Source of the DNA: Candidatus Dojkabacteria bacterium
Lineage (GTDB): Bacteria > Patescibacteriota > Dojkabacteria > JAOAGR01
DNA: 57,471 bases
Assembly (NCBI GenBank): GCA_026415655.1
Contig: JAOAGR010000003.1
Span: forward strand, 1-57,471
Direction: 5' to 3'
Made by a program: the position numbers and the translations under genes
Part shown: in pieces, positions 1-8,772 of the stretch
Numbering within the stretch: the stretch's first letter is position 1
Layout of the letters: the number at the start of each line of letters is the position of its first letter
Notes under the pieces: model-generated
Database searches by the model: none
What the model was told of the DNA's origin: nothing
The model's input: only the letters and a program-made list of their open reading frames with translations

Positions 1-1
1 A

Positions 2-601
2 GACGGGACTAACAATGAATTAAACTACGGTTTGATAGCACAGGAGGTAGAATCGGTATTTCCGGAGTTATCAGCGACATTAGATAATGGATACAAAGGA
101 GTGAGGTATGATAGTTATATGATGGTATTTACAATCCAGGCGATAAAGGAGCTAAATGATAAAGTAGAGGGTTATAGATATTTTGCAGTAGATGAAGAAG
201 ATACAAGTAGCATATTTACAAACAGGAATGTGAGAATAAATGGAGTGTTGAGAATAGGAGAGGTATCAATGGTATATGATGCGGAAAAAGAAGAATTAAG
301 AGTAGAAGGTAATCTGACAATAAATGAAATATTAAAAGCTAAGGGATTGGTTACAGAAAGAATTAGCATAAAAACTACACAAAATAATATAGGTACTGCG
401 GTGATCGTTGCTGGCGAGACAGAAGTGCTAGTAGAAAATGAAAATATTAATAGTGAAGCAAAGATATTTATAACAGCAATAGATACTGTAGTTGATTATA
501 GAATTGAAAAAATGGATGGAACGGGATTTAAGATAATTATTAATAGTCCTATGACTGATGATTTAAGTTTTGACTATCTCATAGTATATGCACAAGAGTA
601 G
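2..601 (+). CDS. Peptidase S74 / intramolecular chaperone domain protein, 5'-truncated
   Basis: The reading frame is open from base 2, so the gene starts outside the window. The first visible residues, NYGLIAQEVESVFPEL followed by GYKGVRYD and a helix ending IQAIKELNDKV, match the conserved core of Peptidase_S74 domains. These domains trimerise the C-termini of phage tailspikes and many bacterial surface proteins and then cut themselves off. About 145 further residues follow. They are rich in predicted beta strand and form a separate C-terminal domain of unknown function. This is unusual, because S74 normally ends its protein. The parent is probably a large exported surface protein. It ends 41 bases before efp, which has its own promoter-like box. 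The S74 call is well supported; surface location is inferred. Confidence 0.75.
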   Translation, partial: DGTNNELNYGLIAQEVESVFPELSATLDNGYKGVRYDSYMMVFTIQAIKELNDKVEGYRYFAVDEEDTSSIFTNRNVRINGVLRIGEVSMVYDAEKEELRVEGNLTINEILKAKGLVTERISIKTTQNNIGTAVIVAGETEVLVENENINSEAKIFITAIDTVVDYRIEKMDGTGFKIIINSPMTDDLSFDYLIVYAQE

Positions 602-627
602 AAATTGACTAATCTTTTTTCTGGTGT

Positions 628-633
628 TATAAA
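628..633 (+). promoter_or_regulatory. Predicted promoter -10 box of efp
   Basis: TATAAA preceded by TGT (extended -10 form). Nine bases separate it from the efp ATG at 643, so transcription would start within about 3 bases of the start codon. Confidence 0.5.
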
Positions 634-642
634 TCAATACTT

Positions 643-1212
643 ATGCTCTGGGCAAATGACTTAAGAAATGGCACTGTCTTTAAGTACGAAGGTAAAATAT
701 GGATTGTTATAAATTATGAGTTTATCAAGATGGGTAGAGGTAGCGGTACTGTAAAAGTCAAAGCGCGAGATTTGATGACAGGTGCTACTGTAGAAAAAGG
801 TTTTAGCCAACAGATGCGTTTTGAAGAAGTTAATGTATCCAAAAAGACAGTTCAGTATCTTTATCATGATGAAACTTATGCTTATTTTATGGATAATGAA
901 ACTTATGAACAATATCAACTCGATTATGAAAGAGTGAAGGAATCCTTAATTTTTGTACCGGAAGGGGAAAGAGTCATTATGATATTTGTAGAAGGAAATC
1001 CTCTTAATATCGAAATTCCCAAATCTGTCAATCTTAAAGTTACATATACAGAGCCTGCAGTAAAAGGTGATACTAGTTCTGGTGCAATGAAAAAAGCTCA
1101 GTTAGAAACTGGTCTAGAGATACAAGTACCGTTGTTTATAAATATTGGTGATGTAGTAAAGGTAAATACTGATGGTGTGACCTACTCCGAGCGGGTTTCT
1201 AAGGCTAGTTAA
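643..1212 (+). CDS. efp: Translation elongation factor P
   Basis: EF-P binds between the P and E sites and relieves ribosomes stalled on polyproline. The 189-residue length and three beta-barrel domains fit the family: an N-terminal KOW-like domain (about 1-65), a central OB domain (about 66-128) and a C-terminal OB domain with the typical GLEIQVPLFINIGDVVKVNT signature. The tip of the domain I loop, normally PGKGGAF with a modified lysine, reads MGRGSG here, so Arg32 stands at the functional position and the usual proline is Met. Arginine-type EF-P is rhamnosylated by EarP in some bacteria. No earP, epmA or epmB is in the window, so the modification state is unknown. No Shine-Dalgarno precedes the ATG. 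Confidence 0.95.
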   Translation: MLWANDLRNGTVFKYEGKIWIVINYEFIKMGRGSGTVKVKARDLMTGATVEKGFSQQMRFEEVNVSKKTVQYLYHDETYAYFMDNETYEQYQLDYERVKESLIFVPEGERVIMIFVEGNPLNIEIPKSVNLKVTYTEPAVKGDTSSGAMKKAQLETGLEIQVPLFINIGDVVKVNTDGVTYSERVSKAS

Positions 1213-1268
1213 AGTCTGATCATAATTGGGTTTAAATTTCAATATTTTTACTTTTCTTTTCTTTATAT

Positions 1269-1274
1269 TAAAAT
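1269..1274 (+). promoter_or_regulatory. Predicted -10 box of the 1281 operon
   Basis: TAAAAT, six bases before the ATG at 1281. This spacing would give a leaderless transcript covering the zinc-ribbon, RluA-type and LCP-like genes. Confidence 0.4.
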
Positions 1275-1280
1275 CAAATT

Positions 1281-2075
1281 ATGAATGAAAGTGATGTTTT
1301 AAATAATTTTCTAGCGTATTATCTGTTCTTAGATCCCGAGAAGACATCAGATACAGTCAGGTTTTATATTTTTTTAATTATACTAATAATATGGATCTTA
1401 TTTGGTTTTACCGGATTTATTGATTTTATTAAAAGATACAGTGTTAGGTCATTTTTAATTTATATATTTATTTTTATTTTGTTTGTTATATCTGGTATAG
1501 TGGGTTATTTTTTTTATCGTATTATTCGTTCTCCTTATACTATTGAGGAAAAAAATATTCTTGATTTGGAAAAAAAGTTTTTTTTTGGTGTAGCGGGGAA
1601 AATCTCTGTTTGTATTAATTGTGGCCATATATTGTTGGAAGGACACAAACACTGTACCAATTGTGGATACCAAAACAGAGTTAATTGTAAAAATTGTGGG
1701 TATGTACTTGATTATGCTCATAAATATTGCCCTGATTGTGGTGTTAATGTAGAGTTAGAGACATCAAAAATCTATCAAGGTATTGAAAGTGGTCATACAA
1801 ATAAAGAGGATAGTTTTGTAAAAAATTTATCTGTATATCTGAGTAATTTTGCTAAAAAATTAGGCGATTTTTTTAATAATTTTGATATTGATAAATATAA
1901 AAGTATCTATGATTTAAAACAAAAAATCAGGATAGATTCAGGCGTTACATCGGATGATGCAAAAAATGAAAAAATTGAAATTACCCAAGGTGAAATAAAA
2001 TTAAATGTTGAAAAAAATGTAAAAAATAATAAAAATACCAGGCGAAAAAACAAATACAAACGAAGAAACTTATGA
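1281..2075 (+). CDS. Membrane protein with double zinc ribbon
   Basis: 264 residues. Two hydrophobic segments (about 26-46 and 56-78) are followed by a cytoplasmic-type double zinc ribbon at about 110-155. It carries four CxxC-type knuckles: CINC, CTNC, CKNC and CPDC. This is the layout of zinc_ribbon_2/DZANK modules, which usually mediate protein or nucleic-acid contacts. The C-terminal 100 residues are charged and end in a very basic tail (RRKNKYKRRN). Its stop overlaps the start of the RluA-type gene in an ATGA, so the two are translationally coupled. No specific function can be assigned. A link to RNA or ribosome work is only suggested by the neighbour and the basic tail. Confidence 0.75.
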   Translation: MNESDVLNNFLAYYLFLDPEKTSDTVRFYIFLIILIIWILFGFTGFIDFIKRYSVRSFLIYIFIFILFVISGIVGYFFYRIIRSPYTIEEKNILDLEKKFFFGVAGKISVCINCGHILLEGHKHCTNCGYQNRVNCKNCGYVLDYAHKYCPDCGVNVELETSKIYQGIESGHTNKEDSFVKNLSVYLSNFAKKLGDFFNNFDIDKYKSIYDLKQKIRIDSGVTSDDAKNEKIEITQGEIKLNVEKNVKNNKNTRRKNKYKRRNL

Positions 2076-3034
2076 GATTTGAGGTGAGTATTGACGATAT
2101 TGATGTTGGTAAAAGATTGGATCTTTATTTGTCTATCAAAATACCTTATTTAACTCGTAAATACATTAAAAGCATCATTGAAAGTAATCGAGTTAGAGTC
2201 AATGAACATATCTGTTATAAGGCAGGATATAAGGTGTGTCCTGGAGATGTAATTGAGTTCCCAGATATAAAACCTGTTACAAAGAAAATTGAGCATAACA
2301 ATAAATTTGACCTAGACATTATTTATGAAAATGATGATTTTTTAGTAATAAATAAACCCGTAGGTGTCTCTGTTCATCCAACTTCAAATGTACAAAACGA
2401 CACCATTGTAAATAGACTTGTTACCCTTTATAGGGATTTACCTGGTGATATGCTTAGACCTGGCATCGTACATAGATTGGACAAGGCTACTTCAGGCCTT
2501 TTGATTGTTGCTAAAAATCCTAAATCACTTTGGTGGTTAACTCGCCAATTTGCTGAGAGAAAAATAAAAAAGAAATACTTATCAATCGGCATTTCAAAAG
2601 TTCGGATTTATGATAAAAATCAGGTTATTGAACATTCATCATATATTTATAGACATCCTGCTGATCGTAAATTGTTTGTTAGTTCTAAAGATGCAAAATC
2701 GCAAGGGAAATATGCTAAAAGTATATTTACGTTATTAGATTTCAGGATATTGAATGGCTACTATTTGTATCTTTTTGATGTACAGATACTTACAGGACGT
2801 ACTCATCAGATACGAGTACACCAAAAAGATTTAAATGTACCGGTATTGGGAGATGACGTATATATGTTTAGAAAGCTAAAAGATGAAATAAGAAGTTTTG
2901 ATATTTTGACACCCGGTAGGTTATGTTTACATGCATACTTAATTGAATTTATAAATTATGATGGAAATTTTTATAATTTCAGGGCACCTATTCCGGATGT
3001 ATTTTTAAGATATTTTGATAATATTTGTGTCTAA
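2072..3034 (+). CDS. RluA-family RNA pseudouridine synthase
   Basis: 320 residues. An N-terminal S4 RNA-binding domain (about 2-65) precedes the RluA catalytic domain (about 80-300). The active-site motif reads GIVHRLDKATSGL, the catalytic Asp lying near residue 136. The second conserved block, TGRTHQIRVHQ, is also intact. The enzyme isomerises uridines in 23S rRNA or tRNA (RluD/RluC/RluA types). The S4 domain favours RluC/RluD, but the exact target cannot be told from sequence. It overlaps the upstream stop by four bases and the next ORF begins right after it, so it belongs to a three-gene operon. Confidence 0.92.
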   Translation: MRFEVSIDDIDVGKRLDLYLSIKIPYLTRKYIKSIIESNRVRVNEHICYKAGYKVCPGDVIEFPDIKPVTKKIEHNNKFDLDIIYENDDFLVINKPVGVSVHPTSNVQNDTIVNRLVTLYRDLPGDMLRPGIVHRLDKATSGLLIVAKNPKSLWWLTRQFAERKIKKKYLSIGISKVRIYDKNQVIEHSSYIYRHPADRKLFVSSKDAKSQGKYAKSIFTLLDFRILNGYYLYLFDVQILTGRTHQIRVHQKDLNVPVLGDDVYMFRKLKDEIRSFDILTPGRLCLHAYLIEFINYDGNFYNFRAPIPDVFLRYFDNICV

Positions 3035-3039
3035 TTTTC

Positions 3040-4149
3040 ATGAAAAATTTTAATACAAAGAAAAATAAAAAAAACCTGATTTTAAATTTTTTAGGTAATC
3101 CACTCTTAGTATTTTTAAGTAATTTAAAAACAAAATCTTATATCAGGCAAAAACGTCGAATAGATTCTCAAAAGGGGCAAATTTCTGAAAAAAATCCACA
3201 AAATAAGAAAAGATTTAGACAGTATTTAATTATTTTACTTATATTATCAGCATTGATTGCAGTTGTGTTTTTTATGTATAGGCAAAGAATGTTTGAAAAT
3301 GAACTCTTTTACAGTGTGTCTTACTTTGACAATAAGTGTGATGACATTTATATTCAAAGTCCTCTAATTACTTTTCTGTTGATAGATGATATAGAAACGA
3401 AAAAACAAGCATTTTTGTATGTTATTTCTAAGACAAATAATACCTACTATGTCCTAGATATTTCAAATATTGAATTTATCATTGATAATTTTGGTAATAA
3501 GGGAAAAATTCATGATTTTATTCGGCGTAATACGGTTTATTTAGTAAAAGAAAAACTTCTGAGTGCAATCAAATACTTTGTTATAAATCAAATGAATATT
3601 AAAGTTGATTTTGTTGTTTATTCAAGAAATGAAGCTTTTTATGTTTTTATAAATCATGCAAAGGATTTGTGGCAACAAACATTTTTTTTATCTAATTCAA
3701 AATATGATTTTGATAATGAATATTTATTAGTTGATGTATGTGAAGCGAATTTTAAATATGTTGTAAGTGCACTAAACTCTTATTCAAAAAAATTAGAGAG
3801 AAAGATTAATCTAATATCTGATATAGATCTCATGAAAATCATTGATAACTTGCAGATAAAAAAAGAACAGGTCAGAATATCTATTCACGGTTATGCTGGA
3901 GTATCTTATTTACCAGACAAGTATAGAGAAATCCTTAGTAATTACGGATTAAACGTTGTTTCCGTTGATATATTTGAGGAGCAACGGAATAAGACAAAAA
4001 TTTTAGTCAGAAATAATTATATTGATAGTTATACACTAAGTGTTATTAAATACCTAATGTCTTTAAATCAAAATAAAGTTGAAATAGAGATAAACGATAA
4101 AATCTTCTCGGAGATTCAGATAGAATTGGGATCTGAAAATATTTTTTAA
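3040..4149 (+). CDS. LCP-like membrane protein with LytR_C domain
   Basis: 369 residues from ATG 3040. An in-frame TTG at 3025 lies inside the previous gene and is less likely. A basic cytoplasmic N-terminus (about 1-65) is followed by one transmembrane segment (about 66-86) and an extracytoplasmic region. The middle (about 100-250) weakly recalls the LytR-CpsA-Psr fold (SPLITFLLIDD start). I do not see the conserved arginines and Asp of active LCP ligases, so this part may be degenerate. The last 90 residues fit LytR_C (VRISIHGYAGV... YGLNVVSVDIF). LCP proteins attach glycopolymers to the wall. The role is inferred, with moderate confidence for LytR_C and low for LCP activity. Its TAA stop shares a TTAA with the convergent korB stop. 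Confidence 0.55.
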   Translation: MKNFNTKKNKKNLILNFLGNPLLVFLSNLKTKSYIRQKRRIDSQKGQISEKNPQNKKRFRQYLIILLILSALIAVVFFMYRQRMFENELFYSVSYFDNKCDDIYIQSPLITFLLIDDIETKKQAFLYVISKTNNTYYVLDISNIEFIIDNFGNKGKIHDFIRRNTVYLVKEKLLSAIKYFVINQMNIKVDFVVYSRNEAFYVFINHAKDLWQQTFFLSNSKYDFDNEYLLVDVCEANFKYVVSALNSYSKKLERKINLISDIDLMKIIDNLQIKKEQVRISIHGYAGVSYLPDKYREILSNYGLNVVSVDIFEEQRNKTKILVRNNYIDSYTLSVIKYLMSLNQNKVEIEINDKIFSEIQIELGSENIF

Positions 4150-4994
4150 ATTTTATAATGTTGTATTATTTTATTCGTATCCGGTATTTGTGGTATTTCA
4201 TCACTTGCAACCTTGCCTATACCCATTGCCTCTTCCAAACAAATTTTACTTTCTCTCCAAAATACACCAAGAGTTATTTCATCTAATTTATTACTTGTAT
4301 AAATATTGTGTAAATTATTTTCTTCCTTAATTATTTTTATTCGTTCATTAAACCATCCATAAGTATTGTGCTTATTGAAAGTTATACATGGTTGTAATAC
4401 ATCAACAAAAGAGAATCCTTTATGATTTATAGCATCTTTTAGAGTTTCCAATAAATGATGGGGATGACCACTGAATGTACGAGCTATATAGCTACATCCA
4501 ACAGAGTGGAGAAGTTTGATTGGGTGTATTGGATCCTCTAGATTACCTTCGGGTGTTGTTTTTGTTTTTACTCCTTTTTCTGTTCTTGCTGATGCTTGTC
4601 CTGTCGTCAAACCATAAAGTTGGTTATCGTGTAATATGTACGTAATGTCTATATTTCGACGACAGACATGAATAAGATGACCAATACCAAGCCCAAGTCC
4701 ACCACCATCACCGGACATTACAATCACCTTTAATTCAGGATTTACAAGTTTTATTCCTTGCGCAACGGGCAATGCCCTCCCGTGTAATCCATAGAATGAA
4801 TATACCTTAGTGAGCTCTGCGCCTTTGCTGTGGCATCCAACGTCATAAACTATTACGATTTTTTCAAGTGGTATATTTAGATCAAGCAAAGCCCTTTGTA
4901 GCATATACAATATGGGTACGTTGCCACATCCAGGGCACCATCTGCATTTTTTATTTGTATGTATATTTGTATTTTTATTTAAGTTAATGCTCAT
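4146..4994 (-). CDS. korB: 2-oxoacid:ferredoxin oxidoreductase, beta subunit
   Basis: 282 residues. The beta subunit binds thiamine diphosphate and, with KorA, oxidatively decarboxylates a 2-oxoacid to acyl-CoA while reducing ferredoxin. The N-terminal CRWCPGCGN motif holds cysteines that ligate a 4Fe-4S cluster in this family. The TPP/Mg signature is GDGGGLGLG, followed about 25 residues later by the HDNQLYGLTTGQ segment. Six bases separate it from korA upstream, so the pair is one operon. No separate ferredoxin (delta) subunit is encoded beside it. Substrate choice (2-oxoglutarate, pyruvate or a branched acid) cannot be read with confidence. Confidence 0.93.
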   Translation of the reverse strand: MSINLNKNTNIHTNKKCRWCPGCGNVPILYMLQRALLDLNIPLEKIVIVYDVGCHSKGAELTKVYSFYGLHGRALPVAQGIKLVNPELKVIVMSGDGGGLGLGIGHLIHVCRRNIDITYILHDNQLYGLTTGQASARTEKGVKTKTTPEGNLEDPIHPIKLLHSVGCSYIARTFSGHPHHLLETLKDAINHKGFSFVDVLQPCITFNKHNTYGWFNERIKIIKEENNLHNIYTSNKLDEITLGVFWRESKICLEEAMGIGKVASDEIPQIPDTNKIIQHYKI

Positions 4995-5000
4995 ATCTGA

Positions 5001-6767
5001 TTAGATAAAATTTTGTTTTTTTAAAAATTCTATAACATCTTCGGGAAAAACAGGTCTTCCGTCATATTTTAGTAATTTTCCAGTAAATTCTATATCAAGT
5101 TCGTACTCTAATATCTGTGCTAATTGACCTGTAAAATTATTTTCTACACAAAAAATCCTCTCATAACGTCCTAATGCATCTTTTATATCATCTGATGGTA
5201 ATGGAAATAACGTATTTAAAGCTATTAATTTGATATTTTGAGTGTTGAATCTTCTTATAGTTTCTAATATGCTACCAGTAGTGCTACCCCATGTTATAAA
5301 AACTGTTTCGGCGTTGGGCGATCCATAAACATTTATTTCAGGTATATCATTTTTAATAAATTCTACTTTTTTCCATCGTTTTTCTACTTTGTTCTTTCGA
5401 TTTGTGGCTGTTTCATTTGGATATCCATACTCATCAGATTCATCGCCACTAGCCAAGTGAATACCATTTTTTTGCCCTGGTATGCTTCTCATAGAAACAC
5501 CATTTGATGTTAGCTCATATCTTTTGTATTCTGATATTCTTTCTAACTTATCTTCGGTTAAAATAGTGGTTCGAGTATTGTGTATTGTTGTGTCTTTCCA
5601 TTCATAGTTTACAAAACTCTCGGACAGATATTTATCTAGTAAAATAATCACAGGTACCTGATAATTATCAGCAATATTAATAGCTATCTGTGTTATTTTA
5701 CGTGCTTCATCGTGAGATGTTGGGGCGAAAACTACTCTTGGAAATTCATCTTGCGAAGCATGCAGTACAAATTGTAAATCACCCTGTGCGGTCCAGGTTG
5801 GCATTCCTGTTGCCGGACCTGGTCTTTGGGAGAGTATTATTACTATGGGAGTTTCTGTTATTGCAGCTAATCCCAATCCCTCAACCATTAGGCTAAATCC
5901 ACCTCCTGATGTCGCTACCATGCTACGTGCACCAGCAAATGATGCACCTATTGCCATGTTTATAGCTGCAATTTCGTCTTCTGTTTGTTTGACGACTATT
6001 TGATATTCTCTTTGCCACTTTATAAAAAAGTCCAATATGGTTGATGATGGAGTCATTGGATATCCGGCATAAAATTTTAAACCGCCTTCAATCCCGCCAA
6101 TGCCAGTAAGTTCATTTCCCGATAAAAATAGGTTGTTAATGAGCGATTGGCCTTGGCTATTCGAAAAAAATCTTAATTTATACAAATTCGCACAATCATT
6201 CGTATATCTGTATATTAGATCTATTGCTGTCAAGTTTGGGTCTATATTTTGTATATTATCAAATACCAACTTACATTCTTCGATTAGTCTATTTTGTTCT
6301 ATCCCTATTAAGTTGCAAAAAAAGCTTATAAAACATAAATTTTTCATCAATTTGTGTATTTTATGCAATCTTAGTATTTGTGATACTTCAACTTCTAGTA
6401 TTTCACAAGAAATATTATTTAAATCATCTATACTTGGTTTAACTATTTTGGGATCGACTATTATAATAGCTCCTTCATTTAGCTCATGTTTATGTTCTTC
6501 AAAGGTTTTATCATCAAGACATATTAATACATCTATTAATTTTGTTGTGCTATAAACAGGATAAATGGAGTAAGTAATACGGACTGAATTGTGTCCACCT
6601 TTGATTAAAGAAGGATATTCATCATATAAGAAAACATTGTATCCATGTTTAATCAGTAACCTACTTAACAGATGGCCACCACTTTTTATACCCTCACCAG
6701 CGGCTCCTCCTATAAGAATTGTTTTTGTTAGTATATTCAATTCTTTTTTAGTGTTATTTTTTAACAT
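5001..6767 (-). CDS. korA: 2-oxoacid:ferredoxin oxidoreductase, fused gamma-alpha subunit
   Basis: 588 residues. A gamma domain (about 12-195, starting ILIGGAAGEGIKSGG) is fused to the alpha, pyrimidine-binding domain (about 215-580, with GYPMTPSSTILDF, TEDEIAAINMAIGASFAGAR and the ATSGGGFSLM run). This gamma-alpha fusion is the common KorA arrangement in anaerobic bacteria and archaea. Together with KorB it makes acyl-CoA, CO2 and reduced ferredoxin, implying anaerobic, oxygen-sensitive chemistry in the cytoplasm. The 104-base gap to the upstream yhaM-like gene may hold its own promoter: TATAGT lies five bases before the ATG. Confidence 0.93.
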   Translation of the reverse strand: MLKNNTKKELNILTKTILIGGAAGEGIKSGGHLLSRLLIKHGYNVFLYDEYPSLIKGGHNSVRITYSIYPVYSTTKLIDVLICLDDKTFEEHKHELNEGAIIIVDPKIVKPSIDDLNNISCEILEVEVSQILRLHKIHKLMKNLCFISFFCNLIGIEQNRLIEECKLVFDNIQNIDPNLTAIDLIYRYTNDCANLYKLRFFSNSQGQSLINNLFLSGNELTGIGGIEGGLKFYAGYPMTPSSTILDFFIKWQREYQIVVKQTEDEIAAINMAIGASFAGARSMVATSGGGFSLMVEGLGLAAITETPIVIILSQRPGPATGMPTWTAQGDLQFVLHASQDEFPRVVFAPTSHDEARKITQIAINIADNYQVPVIILLDKYLSESFVNYEWKDTTIHNTRTTILTEDKLERISEYKRYELTSNGVSMRSIPGQKNGIHLASGDESDEYGYPNETATNRKNKVEKRWKKVEFIKNDIPEINVYGSPNAETVFITWGSTTGSILETIRRFNTQNIKLIALNTLFPLPSDDIKDALGRYERIFCVENNFTGQLAQILEYELDIEFTGKLLKYDGRPVFPEDVIEFLKKQNFI

Positions 6768-6871
6768 TATCTACTATAGATTAATAAAATTTTAGATAGA
6801 ATAAAAGGGACTATTAGATAACGCGCTTGGCGATAATAACATAACTTTGCCAAAGCTTTCTGTTTATGTTG

Positions 6872-7900
6872 TTAGAACAGTATATTGGCGCCATCTGTCT
6901 TCGGATTGGAGCCCCGGTATAGATTTGGGTTTAATAAAATACAATTATCCAAATGAGGTAATGATTTTGTGAATTTTTCAGATTCTGGCATCTTTTTTAT
7001 TGTTTCAATGGCACCTTTCAAACTAGCATCTAAGTTGTCTAATTTGGCAATTAATATTGCTTCTGGTGAAGCGGGTAGGGTGGGAGAACCGTATTCTAGC
7101 TTACCATGATGGGATAAAATTATATTACTTAAAACTTGTAGTTTTGGTATTTTGTAATCAATGTTCAATGTAATAGCTGCTTCAATAAATATTTCGTTGC
7201 TTCTTGTTATATGACCTTTTAATGCGTATAATTCTGTTTTCTCAGCAAAATAATGTTCGTCTGTCAAATACTCTTCTATTTTGCCAATGTCTTGCAATAA
7301 TGCTCCTGCAACAAGCAAATCTTCATCTAGGTCGTAAATGTATTCATATATTTTTTTAATAGCTAGTGCTTCTAAAGCTATATTAATACTATGTTCGAGT
7401 AGCCCATACTTACCGCTATGATGATTGAATTTAGACGCTGGAAATACAATAAATGCGTTGTAATATTTCTCTAGAAATATATACGAACATATTTTTCTTA
7501 TGTTATCGTCATTGATCTGAGATATTAAATGTTTTAGTTTTATTATGTATTCTTCAGCTTTGGAATCATCCATACTCTTATGTGTGAATGTATCAGAGAT
7601 ATTTTCGGGTTTTTCCGCATTCCAAAAAAACCTTATTATCTTAGCATTTGTTTGACTATTATATTTTTCGATTGATATTTCTATACAAACAAACTTGTCT
7701 TTAATATTTTTAAACCATTCAATACCTTCATTTTTTTCTACATCAAAATATCGACCGGTAATATCATTTTTACCATCAGTAAGTGTTATTTCTATGTATT
7801 GAGAATTGTTTTTTGTTGTTCTTATATTGATATTTTTTAAATAAATAAATCCTATGTAAGTTTTACCTTCTTGTAAATTTGATAAATTTATTATATCCAT
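6872..7900 (-). CDS. YhaM-like OB-fold/HD-domain 3'-5' exoribonuclease homologue, HD motif altered
   Basis: 342 residues. An N-terminal OB-fold domain (about 1-95) is followed by an HD-superfamily phosphohydrolase domain (about 140-330). This is the architecture of YhaM, a 3'-5' exonuclease for RNA and single-stranded DNA. Conserved landmarks are GLLEHSINI, NIILSHHGKLEYGSP and the later LDNLDA. The defining HD dyad, expected as LLHDIGK, reads LLQDIGK: residue 203 is Gln, encoded by CAA, and Asp204 is kept. His is normally a metal ligand, so activity may be reduced, altered or lost. It sits one base downstream of nfo and likely shares its transcript. Confidence 0.8.
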   Translation of the reverse strand: MDIINLSNLQEGKTYIGFIYLKNINIRTTKNNSQYIEITLTDGKNDITGRYFDVEKNEGIEWFKNIKDKFVCIEISIEKYNSQTNAKIIRFFWNAEKPENISDTFTHKSMDDSKAEEYIIKLKHLISQINDDNIRKICSYIFLEKYYNAFIVFPASKFNHHSGKYGLLEHSINIALEALAIKKIYEYIYDLDEDLLVAGALLQDIGKIEEYLTDEHYFAEKTELYALKGHITRSNEIFIEAAITLNIDYKIPKLQVLSNIILSHHGKLEYGSPTLPASPEAILIAKLDNLDASLKGAIETIKKMPESEKFTKSLPHLDNCILLNPNLYRGSNPKTDGANILF

Positions 7901-7901
7901 T

Positions 7902-8735
7902 TTATTTTATTAATGAATTAACAATTTTTATATTTTCGGCGTCAGGGCCCCGATTGTCAAATCCCGGTACTTCTAATATAAAAGAATGATTTTTTAGGTA
8001 TTTATTGTTTAAAATTTTTTCAAAAGCTGTTATTCCTATTTTGCCATGACCTATGTTTTCGTGTCTGTCTTTGTGAGAATTAAATTCAGTTTTACTATCA
8101 TTTAAGTGAATTAGATCAAACTGGTCACCAAAGTAAGAAATTAGTTGATCTATAAATTCGTTGCATTTATTTGGAATGTCATAGCCTGATGCAAAAGAAT
8201 GTTGAGTATCTATACATATCTTAATTCTATTATTTTGGATAGTTTCTAATATTTCCTTTAAATGCTCGATTTGGCCCCCGATTAAGTTACCAGCTCCAGC
8301 GCTATTTTCAAGATAAAGGCAAGAATTTTCTGATGTTTCTGCAAGTATTCTTTTCAGGTTCTTTATTACTTTTTTTATTCCTTCTTCCATCGATACTTTT
8401 GCAGATCCAAGATGTACCACAACACCATGAAAACCCAGGGATGCCGAAGTATTTAATGTCTTGATTAGATTATTGACAGACGAATCTACAATATTCTCTT
8501 TTTCTGACGCTAGATTGATCAGATAAATTGCATGGGCATACATTTTTTTTATTTGTTCCTTATACCTTTCTTTAAATGCTAGAAATTCCTGTATTTCACT
8601 TGTTGAATAATCTCTAAAAATATACCTTTGGGGTGGCGAAAGAAATATTTGAAAGGCATTAGCGCCGATATTAACTGCATTTTGGAAGCTATTTTTTATA
8701 CCGCCGGCTGATGATACATGTGCACCTATTAACAT
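7902..8735 (-). CDS. nfo: Endonuclease IV (AP endonuclease)
   Basis: 277 residues, full length for the family, starting GAHVSSAGGI. The TIM-barrel enzyme uses three zinc ions to cut the backbone 5' of abasic sites. Metal-ligand landmarks are all present: the VVVHLGS strand, YLENSAGAG, CIDTQHSFASGYD, LIHLNDSKTEF with DRHENIGHG, and the ILEVPG end. It works in base excision repair after glycosylases such as the Ung encoded at 19.9 kb. Its start codon lies 37 bases from that of the divergent comEA. A TAAAAT box stands six bases before its ATG on the minus strand. Confidence 0.96.
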   Translation of the reverse strand: MLIGAHVSSAGGIKNSFQNAVNIGANAFQIFLSPPQRYIFRDYSTSEIQEFLAFKERYKEQIKKMYAHAIYLINLASEKENIVDSSVNNLIKTLNTSASLGFHGVVVHLGSAKVSMEEGIKKVIKNLKRILAETSENSCLYLENSAGAGNLIGGQIEHLKEILETIQNNRIKICIDTQHSFASGYDIPNKCNEFIDQLISYFGDQFDLIHLNDSKTEFNSHKDRHENIGHGKIGITAFEKILNNKYLKNHSFILEVPGFDNRGPDAENIKIVNSLIK

Positions 8736-8772
8736 TTGTTGATTTTATGATATTTTGATTAGATAATAAACT

